NCBI GenBank assembly: GCA_018829485.1 | Contig: JAHJTU010000036.1 | Location: 1-6,819 of the forward strand | Source: Nanobdellota archaeon | GTDB lineage: Archaea > Nanobdellota > Nanobdellia > Pacearchaeales > UBA12030 | Direction of reading: 5' to 3' | DNA: 6,819 nt | Shown here: in pieces, positions 1-6,002 of the stretch | Numbering within the stretch: the stretch's first letter is position 1 | Layout of the letters: each line of letters opens with the position of its first letter | Translations under genes and position numbers: made by a program | The notes under the pieces: model-generated | Databases searched by the model: none | What the model saw: only the letters and a program-made list of their open reading frames with translations | Told to the model about the DNA's origin: nothing

Positions 1-1
1 A

Positions 2-196
2 AAATATCAAGTTAATAAAAAATTAATGAATTTAGCAGGAAAAAAGGAAAAAACAGTATTTATGCACTGTCTTCCAGCAACAAGAGAACAAGAAGTCACT
101 AATGAAGTTATTGATGGCAAGCAAAGTATTGTCTTTACTCAAGCAGAAAATAGAATGCACATGGAAAAAGCTATTTTATTATGGCTTCTGAGATAA
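2..196 (+). CDS. argF: Ornithine carbamoyltransferase, C-terminal end (partial)
   Basis: The frame is open from the window edge and ends at TAA 194-196, giving the last 64 residues. Visible motifs are MHCLPA (the HCLP loop typical of ornithine carbamoyltransferases, where the cysteine helps bind ornithine), then EVTNEVIDG, then AENRMHMEKAIL, the standard C-terminal helix of the family. Aspartate carbamoyltransferase has HPLPR at the HCLP position, so that family is excluded; other HCLP-bearing carbamoyltransferases (putrescine, for instance) cannot be fully excluded from this fragment. The family makes citrulline from ornithine and carbamoyl phosphate in the cytoplasm (arginine synthesis or the arginine deiminase route). 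The protein ends 14 residues after AENRM, a normal end for the family. The next gene begins 40 bp downstream on the same strand, so co-transcription is possible, but nothing links its function to the nrd genes. Confidence 0.88.
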   Translation, partial: KYQVNKKLMNLAGKKEKTVFMHCLPATREQEVTNEVIDGKQSIVFTQAENRMHMEKAILLWLLR

Positions 197-225
197 TTTT
201 AAATAATTTTCTATCCTGATATTTT

Positions 226-231
226 GGGGGA
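226..231 (+). promoter_or_regulatory. G-rich ribosome binding site of the 204-aa gene
   Basis: GGGGGA lies 5 bases before the ATG at 237. It resembles the GGTGAT/GGAGG core complementary to the 16S rRNA 3' end, with a G-rich deviation. In such AT-rich DNA this G-run just before an ATG supports that start. Confidence 0.45.
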
Positions 232-236
232 TTTAA

Positions 237-851
237 ATGTCTTCAATAAGAGAAATTCAAACACTTGATGATTTACACGATTGGTTATGGAAAGAATTTT
301 GTAGTTCTTATCCAAAAAAAGAGGCAGATAGACTTAGAAATGTAATTGATTTGTCAGCTGAATATTTTGGTGTAACAGGAATAAAAATAGTGAATGGATA
401 TAATTATAATTTAAATAGTTCTAGAATATTAGAATTTGATGCTGAAAAGATTAGTAAAAATACACATTTATTTTTTGACACAATGGTTATTAACAACAAA
501 AGAGCAATAGAATTTTATTCTGTTAGTGATGGGGTTGTTGGGAGAAATTTTGAAGAGTTGGAAGTATTAAGAAGAATAAGTGAAGATATTGGATCTACTG
601 GGTTTGAGCATATATATGACTCTGAAAGACCAGGATTAGTAAATGTAGTCAAAAGAAGATTATCTGTTAAAAAAATATTCCAAAGACCATTTAATGAAAC
701 TTCTTATATAAATGACTCAAAAAAGGCATTCAGAGAACTAGAAAGAGTGGATTATGCATATGCAGAATATGTTAATTATCAAAAAGAAAGAGATGAAAAT
801 ATAACTAGAATTGCTGATGGACTTGTAACCAATATAAATAAGGGCCAATAA
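237..851 (+). CDS. Hypothetical protein, 204 aa, soluble
   Basis: I do not recognise this protein. The frame is complete, has a G-rich ribosome binding site just upstream, and uses codons like its neighbours (AGA for Arg, TAA stop), so it is very likely a real gene. It is hydrophilic and charged, with no signal peptide and no membrane segment. The N-terminal third is helical and aromatic-rich (LDDLHDWLWKEF, then KKEADRLRNVIDLSAEYFGV). A more beta-like middle follows (GIKIVNGYNYNLNSSRILEF, then LFFDTMVINNKRAIEFYSV). The last 50 residues look like one or two charged helices (KKAFRELERVDYAYAEYV, then YQKERDENITRIADGL). It has a single cysteine, so it is not a zinc-finger protein. It lies between argF and the nrd regulatory region and is probably outside the nrd unit, because a hairpin and a new promoter follow it. 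Confidence 0.8.
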   Translation: MSSIREIQTLDDLHDWLWKEFCSSYPKKEADRLRNVIDLSAEYFGVTGIKIVNGYNYNLNSSRILEFDAEKISKNTHLFFDTMVINNKRAIEFYSVSDGVVGRNFEELEVLRRISEDIGSTGFEHIYDSERPGLVNVVKRRLSVKKIFQRPFNETSYINDSKKAFRELERVDYAYAEYVNYQKERDENITRIADGLVTNINKGQ

Positions 852-891
852 AATTTTTAAGATATATACTATAAAATATATATTAAAATTT
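851..891 (+). terminator. AT-only imperfect hairpin after the 204-aa gene
   Basis: Starting in the last base of the stop codon, AAATTTT (851-857) pairs with AAAATTT (885-891) and ATATATA (862-868) pairs with TATATAT (877-883). A small asymmetric internal loop (TAAG against T) and an 8-base loop separate the arms. The T-rich stretch TTTCTTTATA follows. Position and shape fit a transcription end for the upstream genes. With only A-T pairs the structure is weak, and such palindromes arise easily by chance in this composition; it could equally be part of the downstream control region. Confidence 0.3.
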
Positions 892-898
892 AGATTTC

Positions 899-906
899 TT
901 TATATA
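899..906 (+). promoter_or_regulatory. TATA box candidate (distal) for the nrd gene run
   Basis: TTTATATA is a full match to the archaeal TATA consensus TTTAWATA. A start site about 25 bases downstream would fall near 925-932 and leave a leader of roughly 95 bases carrying the NrdR box. The surrounding DNA is AT-rich, so chance matches are likely; TATACT at 903-908 would also serve as a bacterial -10 element. Confidence 0.4.
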
Positions 907-934
907 CTCTAATTTCTTAAACATACAAGATTTG

Positions 935-942
935 GTATAAAG
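935..942 (+). promoter_or_regulatory. TATA box candidate (proximal) for the nrd gene run
   Basis: GTATAAAG stands out inside a locally G-containing stretch (TTTGGTATAAAGAGGG). If used by TBP, transcription would start near 960-967, inside the NrdR-box candidate at 955-970. This places the operator on the start site, the simplest geometry for repression, and leaves a leader of about 60 bases. Confidence 0.4.
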
Positions 943-954
943 AGGGTAGAACAG

Positions 955-970
955 CCACTATATGTTGTGT
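955..970 (+). promoter_or_regulatory. NrdR box (operator) candidate upstream of nrdR
   Basis: The 16-mer CCACTATATGTTGTGT matches the known NrdR-box consensus acaCwAtATaTwGtgt at 14 of 16 positions by my alignment. It differs only at position 1 and at one central base, and it keeps the CAC...GTG arms and the AT centre. It lies 53 bases before the nrdR start codon and downstream of both TATA candidates. NrdR boxes usually come as tandem pairs about three helix turns apart; I see only a poor partner (about 8/16) near 925-940, so this may be a single-box operator. Confidence 0.6.
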
Positions 971-1023
971 TCATTTAATAATGATAAAAATCCTAAAAAT
1001 GCCAAATTTGAAGGAATTAGAAC

Positions 1024-1467
1024 ATGTTATGCCCATATTGCCAAAACAAAGAGTCAAAAGTCATGGATAGCAGAGAATCAGAAGAAAGCATTAGAAGAAG
1101 GCGGGAATGCTTGGCATGTGGCAAGAGATTTACAACATATGAGAGAACAGAAAAGACTGATTTGGTTGTTATTAAAAAAGATGGCAGAAAAGAGCCATTT
1201 AATATAGAAAAAGTTAAAGCAGGTATTTTAAAAGCATGTGAAAAAAGGCCAATTAGCATTGAAAAAATAGATGCTATATGTGATGAAATTGAATCAAAAT
1301 TGAAAAAAAGAGAAAAAACCGAGATTCCAACTGCTTTGATTGGAGAAATTGTTATGAAAAAACTAAAAAAGATTGATGAGATTGCTTACCTAAGGTTTGC
1401 TTCTGTGTACAAGGAATTCAAAGATGTTGGAGAATTCAGAAAAGAATTAAAAATTTTTGCAAGATAA
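1024..1467 (+). CDS. nrdR: Transcriptional repressor NrdR
   Basis: A full-length 147-residue NrdR, the zinc-ribbon/ATP-cone repressor that senses dATP versus ATP and represses ribonucleotide reductase genes. The N-terminal zinc ribbon has C3, C6, C29 and C32 (MLCPYC ... ECLACGKRF), with the conserved DSRESEESIRRRRECLAC stretch and RFTTYER. The ATP-cone follows at about residues 47-137 (VVIKKDGRKEPFNIEKVK, KACEKRPIS, then IGEIVMKKLKKIDEIAYLRFASVYKEF split over residues 107-132), with the conserved RFASVY near its end. The start is chosen because the protein begins exactly at the family's usual MxCPxC, with AAGGA at 1011-1015 eight bases upstream. It is the first gene of the nrdR-thioredoxin-nrdJ-dut run and has an NrdR box in front of it, so autoregulation of the whole unit is likely. 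NrdR is near-universal in bacteria and patchy in archaea, so in an archaeon it would suggest old transfer. Confidence 0.96.
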   Translation: MLCPYCQNKESKVMDSRESEESIRRRRECLACGKRFTTYERTEKTDLVVIKKDGRKEPFNIEKVKAGILKACEKRPISIEKIDAICDEIESKLKKREKTEIPTALIGEIVMKKLKKIDEIAYLRFASVYKEFKDVGEFRKELKIFAR

Positions 1468-1544
1468 TACTAGAAAAAGATAAAGACAATATTCAAGATA
1501 AAAAAGGAAAAGAATTAAGAAAAAGGGAAAAGAGAGTAAAAAAG

Positions 1545-1856
1545 ATGTTAACAATAAGTGAAAAGGAATTTGAAAAAGAGGTATTAAAATCAGAAAAGCC
1601 AGTAGTAGTTGACTTTTCAGCTGAATGGTGTGGCTCATGTAAAGCAGTTTCAAAAATAATCAAGGAAATTGCATCAGAATTTCCTACTATAAGATTTTAT
1701 GAAATGGATATAAGTAAAAATATGGATTTTGCAAGAAAAAAAGGCATTAGCTCATTACCTACAATTGTTTTTATGAAAAAAGGCAAAGAACTTGCAAGAA
1801 AGAATGGAAAAACAAATAAAACAGAATTTAAAGAAATGATTCAGAAATTTTTCTAA
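1545..1856 (+). CDS. Thioredoxin-like protein, WCGSC active site
   Basis: A 103-residue single-domain thioredoxin fold with no signal peptide, so cytoplasmic. The strand VVVDFSAEW leads into the redox motif WCGSC at residues 28-32 (C29 and C32). The cis-proline loop SLPT is at 70-73, followed by TIVFMKKGKE, the usual strand-turn-strand. Classical thioredoxins have WCGPC; Ser in place of Pro usually shifts redox potential, so partner preference may differ. It lies 77 bp after nrdR and only 6 bp before nrdJ. Class II RNRs are re-reduced by thioredoxin through C-terminal cysteines, so the inferred job is electron donor to NrdJ. The A/G-rich gap upstream is open in this frame but contains no ATG, GTG or TTG, so the ATG at 1545 is the first usable start. 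The alternative is a general thioredoxin that merely shares the operon. Confidence 0.92.
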   Translation: MLTISEKEFEKEVLKSEKPVVVDFSAEWCGSCKAVSKIIKEIASEFPTIRFYEMDISKNMDFARKKGISSLPTIVFMKKGKELARKNGKTNKTEFKEMIQKFF

Positions 1857-1862
1857 TTTAAA

Positions 1863-4800
1863 ATGGATGCAAAAAATTTACTTGAACAGGCAAAAAGAGA
1901 AGAAATGGAGAAGATAGGTGTTAAATTTGATTTGCCAGATTATGTTCTTAAAGATAACTTTGAAGAAAACTTGAGTGAAAATGCATTATGGACTTTTAAG
2001 AAAAAATACTTGCTAAGAGATAATGATGGTAAAGTCATAGAAACACCAAAGCAAGCAATTTATAGGGTTGCAAGAATAATGGGAGAAATTGAAAGAATCT
2101 ATGGAAAAACAGAAGAAGAAGTTGATAAATGGACAGAAAAATTTTATAGAATAATTTCAAGTAAAGAATTCTCTCCTGGAGGCAGAGTATGGACAAATGC
2201 AGGAACACATATAACTGCATTATTTAATTGCTATGTCTTGCCTGTTCCAGATTCTATTGAGGAAATTTATGAATCAGTAAAAAATGCTGCTCTCATACAG
2301 AAACAGGGTGGAGGAACAGGATATAATTTTTCAGAAATAAGACCAAGAGGAAGTTATGTTGTAAAAAGCAAGGGTGTTGCATCAGGTGTTGTTTCTTTTA
2401 TAAGGCAATTTGACAGACAAACAGAAATAATTAATTCTGGAAATAGAAGAGGAGCAAATATGGGAATACTTGATATCAATCATCCTGATATTTTGGATTT
2501 TATTTATGCTAAAACAGAAAAAAAAGAAATTACTAACTTTAATGTGAGTGTTGGTGCAACAGATGATTTTATGAAAGCAGTTGAAAATAAAGAGTTTTTT
2601 GATTTGGGGTGGAATGGAAAGAAATTTACTGAAGAAGAAATAAGACACTGTATTAAAAACATTGATGGTGGTTTAGCAGGAGCAGAAGTTGGTCAAAAGC
2701 CAAGACAGCCTTCTTTAAAAATTGCTGAGAATGAAAAAGATCTTATTGACACATTCAAAAACAGAATAATTGGAAGAATTCATAATGGAATTGTTCAATT
2801 AAAAGCAGATACTTTAATGCAAACTATTGCTGAACTTGCTTGGCGTACAGGAGATCCTGGAATGATTTTCTTAGATGAAATTGAAAGAGGTAATCCATTA
2901 CCCAGATTAGGAAAAATCAAGGCAACAAATCCTTGTGTAGCAGAAGGCACATTAGTTAATACACCTTTTGGATATTCTCTTGTTGACAATCTTAATATTG
3001 GAGATTATATCAGTACAGTAATAGGACATGAACCAATTAACTCAATTGAAAGGCATGAAAATACACCAATATTTAAAGTAAAATTCTCAGATGGGGGGGA
3101 ACAATTAGTTACAGCAGCTCATAGATATTATGCAATAAAAAAAGGTAGTCATAGTAAAAGGCTTATTGATTACAGACTAGATGAATTAAAAATAGGAGAT
3201 TATGTAAGAGTCGAAGCATCTCAAATCCAAAATTCTAATCCAGAAGAATACATTAAAGGATTAAAAACAGGAGTATTATTGGGGGATGGATGTTATACAG
3301 AATATGCAATGTCTAAAAATATAATTAAAATTGCATCAAGTATAGATGATATAGAATACAATCAAAATATAAAGAACTTATTTGGGCAGGATATATTTAG
3401 AAAAGATGATATTCAAAAGAACAGCAAAAGCATGAATATGATTCTTTCTAATGGCAGACAGATTATACAGCAATTACAATTAACACCATTGTATTCTCAT
3501 GAAAAGACATTTGATATAACAAAGATTAATAGCAGAGAAAAAGCATTAGGAATAATAGATGGTTTAATTGCAACAGACGGAGATATACTTTTAAAATCAA
3601 ATCATCCACAAATAAGATTTACTACATCTTCTAAAAAACTATCACAAAATATTAGAAGATTATTATTGATGCTTGGTTGCCATGGTAGAATCTTTTCAAG
3701 TTTTGATAATGATGGTGGAAAAATTGGGAATAGGAAGATTATAAGGAAACATACTAAACATCAAATAATTGTTTCTGGTGAAAGTGCAGGTAAACTTGCT
3801 AGATTATCTCAATTAGAAAAAATATCTCCTATTAAAGGTAAGAAATTAAAAGAGCTTAGAAAAGAATGGCTCACAACAGGAAACACATGGAAAGCACAAA
3901 TAAAAATAATAGAACCAGCAGGATGGGCAAATGTTTATGATTTATATTGCGAAAAAAGTGATACTTGGATTACAGATGGTTATGTTCAAAGAGGTTGTGG
4001 TGAACAACCTTTACATCCTTATGATGCCTGCAATTTAGGAAGTATTAACCTTGATAAATTTGTTATAAATAGAAATGGTAAAGCAGAAATTAATGAGGAA
4101 AAATTAAGAGAAGTTACAAAAACATCTGTAAGATTTATGGATAATGTAAATGACAGCAATAAGGGTCCTATTCCAAAAGTTGAGGAAACAGTTCTCAAGC
4201 ATAGAAGAATTGGTTTGGGTGTAATGGGTTTTGCTGATATGCTAATTCAGTTAGGAATTGCATATGATAGTGAAGAAGCATTGCAAGTTGCTGAGATTGT
4301 TATGAAAATAATAAATGATGAAGCAAAAGAAACTTCAAAAGAATTAGCAAGAGAAAAAGGGGTTTTCCCTGCATTCAGTTTAAGCAAGTACAACACAGGA
4401 AATATTTCAGATAGATTAAGAAATGCTGAAAGAACAACAATTGCTCCAACAGGAACAATAAGCATGATTTTTGACACATCATCAGGAATAGAGCCATGGT
4501 TTGGAATGGTTTACAAAAAGAATGTAAGGGGTGGTGAATCATTGTACTATGTTAATAAATACCTTGAAAAGGAATTAAAAGAACAAGGAATTTATTCCAA
4601 GGATTTGCTTGAAAAAATATTCATGAACAGGGGGGGGTTGACTAATATTGATGGAATTCCAGAAGAAATCAAAAAGGTGTTTAAAACAACATTTGATACT
4701 TCAACAGAACAACATATCAAAATCCAAGCAGCTTTCCAAAAACAAATTGATAATGCGGTAAGTAAAACAATTAACATGTCAGAAGAAGCAACAGTGGAAA

Positions 4801-5471
4801 ATATTAAAGTTGCATACATAAAAGCATGGGAAATGAATTTGAAGGGGATTACAGTTTACAGAGACGGGTGTTTAGATGTACAGGTTTTAGAAACAGGAAG
4901 TAAGAAAGAAGAGTTAAAAGAAAAAGCAGGGACAAAAGTTTTGAATGGTGAATCAAGATCAAGAAAAGAAATTATTGATGGAAAAACAGTCAAAGTTAAA
5001 ACACCAATTGGAACAGCATTTGTAACATTAAATTATGATGAAATAGGACCAAGAGAAACTTTCATTAATGTTGGAAAATCAGGAAGTGACATCTCAGCAG
5101 ACTCAGAAGCAATTGGAAGGCTCTTATCCTTATGTTTTAGATATAACATTCCAATAAAAGAAGTTGTTGATCAATTAAAGGGAATTAAAAGCAATCCAAT
5201 TATAACAGAAAAAGGATGGATATATTCCTTAGCAGATGGAATTGCTAAATCATTAGAAATAATTGATTCAGGAAGAGATTTGGGAGAAAGACAAACAACA
5301 CTAACAGAAAAAACAGAATTAGAAAAAGCAATACAAGAACAAAAAGAGAAGCAAGGAAAAGAAGCAAAGCGTGGAAAACTTACAGGAAATATGTGTCCTG
5401 ATTGTGGCTCATTACTTGAAATGATGGAAGGCTGTGAATCATGCAGAATATGTGGTTATAGCAGATGCTAA
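1863..5471 (+). CDS. nrdJ: Adenosylcobalamin-dependent ribonucleotide reductase (class II) with intein
   Basis: The precursor is 1202 residues: N-extein 1-357, intein 358-711, C-extein 712-1202, giving an 848-residue mature enzyme. Class II RNR reduces ribonucleotides using a thiyl radical generated with adenosylcobalamin. Visible marks include C123 (first redox Cys, FNCYVLPV), QGGGTGYNFSEIRPRG at 148-163, RRGANMGILDINHPDI at 195-210, and ATNP before the intein. After it comes CGEQPLHPYDACNLGSINL, with the radical cysteine C712, E714 and second redox C723. Further on are GVMGFAD, then APTGTISMIFDTSSGIEPW of the barrel. The late region VKTPIGTAFVTLNYDE ... SADSEAIGRLLSL matches the TSCPD-type C-terminal domain. 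The tail holds six cysteines (1178, 1181, 1191, 1194, 1197, 1202) for zinc binding and/or redox shuttling. No N-terminal ATP-cone is seen. Residues about 248-312 are longer than usual between DDFM and AWRTGDPG. There is no clear Shine-Dalgarno; translation is probably coupled to the thioredoxin 6 bp upstream. Confidence 0.97.
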   Translation: MDAKNLLEQAKREEMEKIGVKFDLPDYVLKDNFEENLSENALWTFKKKYLLRDNDGKVIETPKQAIYRVARIMGEIERIYGKTEEEVDKWTEKFYRIISSKEFSPGGRVWTNAGTHITALFNCYVLPVPDSIEEIYESVKNAALIQKQGGGTGYNFSEIRPRGSYVVKSKGVASGVVSFIRQFDRQTEIINSGNRRGANMGILDINHPDILDFIYAKTEKKEITNFNVSVGATDDFMKAVENKEFFDLGWNGKKFTEEEIRHCIKNIDGGLAGAEVGQKPRQPSLKIAENEKDLIDTFKNRIIGRIHNGIVQLKADTLMQTIAELAWRTGDPGMIFLDEIERGNPLPRLGKIKATNPCVAEGTLVNTPFGYSLVDNLNIGDYISTVIGHEPINSIERHENTPIFKVKFSDGGEQLVTAAHRYYAIKKGSHSKRLIDYRLDELKIGDYVRVEASQIQNSNPEEYIKGLKTGVLLGDGCYTEYAMSKNIIKIASSIDDIEYNQNIKNLFGQDIFRKDDIQKNSKSMNMILSNGRQIIQQLQLTPLYSHEKTFDITKINSREKALGIIDGLIATDGDILLKSNHPQIRFTTSSKKLSQNIRRLLLMLGCHGRIFSSFDNDGGKIGNRKIIRKHTKHQIIVSGESAGKLARLSQLEKISPIKGKKLKELRKEWLTTGNTWKAQIKIIEPAGWANVYDLYCEKSDTWITDGYVQRGCGEQPLHPYDACNLGSINLDKFVINRNGKAEINEEKLREVTKTSVRFMDNVNDSNKGPIPKVEETVLKHRRIGLGVMGFADMLIQLGIAYDSEEALQVAEIVMKIINDEAKETSKELAREKGVFPAFSLSKYNTGNISDRLRNAERTTIAPTGTISMIFDTSSGIEPWFGMVYKKNVRGGESLYYVNKYLEKELKEQGIYSKDLLEKIFMNRGGLTNIDGIPEEIKKVFKTTFDTSTEQHIKIQAAFQKQIDNAVSKTINMSEEATVENIKVAYIKAWEMNLKGITVYRDGCLDVQVLETGSKKEELKEKAGTKVLNGESRSRKEIIDGKTVKVKTPIGTAFVTLNYDEIGPRETFINVGKSGSDISADSEAIGRLLSLCFRYNIPIKEVVDQLKGIKSNPIITEKGWIYSLADGIAKSLEIIDSGRDLGERQTTLTEKTELEKAIQEQKEKQGKEAKRGKLTGNMCPDCGSLLEMMEGCESCRICGYSRC
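2934..3995 (+). mobile_element. Intein in NrdJ at the radical-cysteine site, with atypical Arg-Gly end
   Basis: An in-frame insertion of 354 residues splits the conserved ATNPCGEQPL motif into ATNP and CGEQPL, so the boundaries are clear. Block A begins at Cys1 (CVAEGTLVNTPFG). Block B has LVTAAHRYYAI with T60 and H63 (the TxxH motif). Block F is VYDLYCEKSDTWITDG at 334-349. An endonuclease domain lies in the middle. The C-extein starts with Cys, the +1 nucleophile. These features fit a class 1 intein; Asp rather than Cys in VYDL argues against class 3. The oddity is the end: YVQRG aligns with the usual IVVHN, so the penultimate His is Arg and the terminal Asn, which cyclises to release the intein, is Gly. 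No stop or frameshift is present. Base composition and codon use match the host gene, suggesting long residence or a similar donor. Confidence 0.93.
3246..3698 (+). other. LAGLIDADG (DOD) homing endonuclease domain inside the intein
   Basis: Two dodecapeptide motifs are visible: TGVLLGDGC at intein residues 112-120 and IIDGLIATDGDI at 207-218. Their acidic catalytic residues, D118 and D215, are both retained, about 97 residues apart, as usual for this family. After the second motif, QNIRRLLLMLGCHGRIFSS at 238-256 resembles the downstream block of DOD inteins. Such enzymes cut the intein-free allele at the insertion site and so spread the intein. Both acidic residues being present suggests recent or continuing selection for cutting. 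The domain limits given are approximate. Confidence 0.85.
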
Positions 5472-5512
5472 TAATTTAATACTCATAAGGCTATGCCAGG
5501 TTAAGATTATTA
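5469..5512 (+). repeat. Imperfect inverted repeat across the nrdJ stop codon
   Basis: TAATAAT (5469-5475) plus TTAA (5476-5479) pair with TTAA (5501-5504) plus ATTATTA (5506-5512), with one bulged G at 5505 and a 21-base loop holding a small GGCTATGCC mini-hairpin (5489-5497). It could attenuate transcription or mark a processing point between nrdJ and dut. All outer pairs are A-T, so it may be composition noise. Confidence 0.25.
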
Positions 5513-5543
5513 AGACAAAACAAAAAGAAAAAACCAAAAAAAG

Positions 5544-5975
5544 ATGATACCAATAAAAATAAAGAAAATTGTAGAATATGCTATTTTGCCTAAAAGAGCA
5601 TATGAATATGATGCTGGATTTGACTTGTATTCTTCAGAGGAAAATATACTAAAACCAAATGAAAGAAAACTTGTAAAAACAGGTATTGCAATTGAGATGC
5701 CATTAAATTATCATGCTGAAATACGTCCAAGAAGTGGATTGGCAATAAAGCATGGAATAACAGTTCTTAATGCTCCTGCAACAATAGATTCTGGCTACAG
5801 AGGAGAAATTCAAGTTATTTTAATTAATCATAGTGATGAAGAATTTTTAGTAAATAAAGGAGAAAGAATTGCTCAATTGTTATTTTCTAAAGTTGATTCA
5901 ATTGCATTTGAAGAAGTTGAAGAACTCTCAGATACAACAAGGGGTGAAAAAGGTTTTGGAAGCAGTGGTGTTTAA
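5544..5975 (+). CDS. dut: dUTP diphosphatase (trimeric dUTPase)
   Basis: A complete 143-residue homotrimeric dUTPase, which hydrolyses dUTP to dUMP and pyrophosphate. This keeps uracil out of DNA and supplies the precursor of dTMP. All five family motifs are seen in order: AGFDLYS (residues 24-30), RPRSGLAIKHG (61-71), a uridine-binding loop with IDSGYRGEI (81-89), GERIAQLLFSK (106-116), and the Gly-rich C-terminal arm RGEKGFGSSG (133-142) that closes over the active site. The conserved Asp and Tyr of DSGYRG are both present. It lies 72 bp after nrdJ on the same strand, with an A-rich leader and no clear Shine-Dalgarno. dUTPase fits directly with the RNR upstream and the thymidylate kinase nearby. 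Confidence 0.96.
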   Translation: MIPIKIKKIVEYAILPKRAYEYDAGFDLYSSEENILKPNERKLVKTGIAIEMPLNYHAEIRPRSGLAIKHGITVLNAPATIDSGYRGEIQVILINHSDEEFLVNKGERIAQLLFSKVDSIAFEEVEELSDTTRGEKGFGSSGV

Positions 5976-6002
5976 TCATAAAAGACAAAAGAGGAAAAAT
6001 AA

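Noticed and set aside
925..940. Possible second NrdR box upstream of the first
   Set aside because: Only about 8 of 16 positions match and the GTG arm is missing, so it is no better than background.
852..1023. Cobalamin riboswitch ahead of the B12-dependent RNR genes
   Set aside because: The gap is too short and too AT-rich, and I see no B12-box-like conserved core; an NrdR box explains regulation better.
962..1207. Plus-strand frame of 81 codons starting inside the NrdR box
   Set aside because: It overlaps nrdR in another frame, has no ribosome site, and its peptide shows no family features, while nrdR is unmistakable.
1468..1544. N-terminal extension of the thioredoxin into the A/G-rich gap
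   Set aside because: The frame is open, but it has no ATG, GTG or TTG before 1545, and the protein already has the normal thioredoxin length.
1447..1653. Minus-strand frame rich in Leu/Phe that looks like a membrane protein
   Set aside because: It is the complement of purine-rich coding and spacer DNA over nrdR, the gap and the thioredoxin; such shadows always read as Leu/Phe-rich.
2934..3995. Split intein or class 3 intein
   Set aside because: The insertion is one continuous frame with an endonuclease domain, Cys1 is present, and VYDL keeps Asp at the position where class 3 inteins have Cys.
5489..5497. GGCTATGCC as an independent terminator hairpin
   Set aside because: A 3-bp stem with no T-tract after it cannot act as a terminator by itself; it was kept only as part of the larger inverted repeat.
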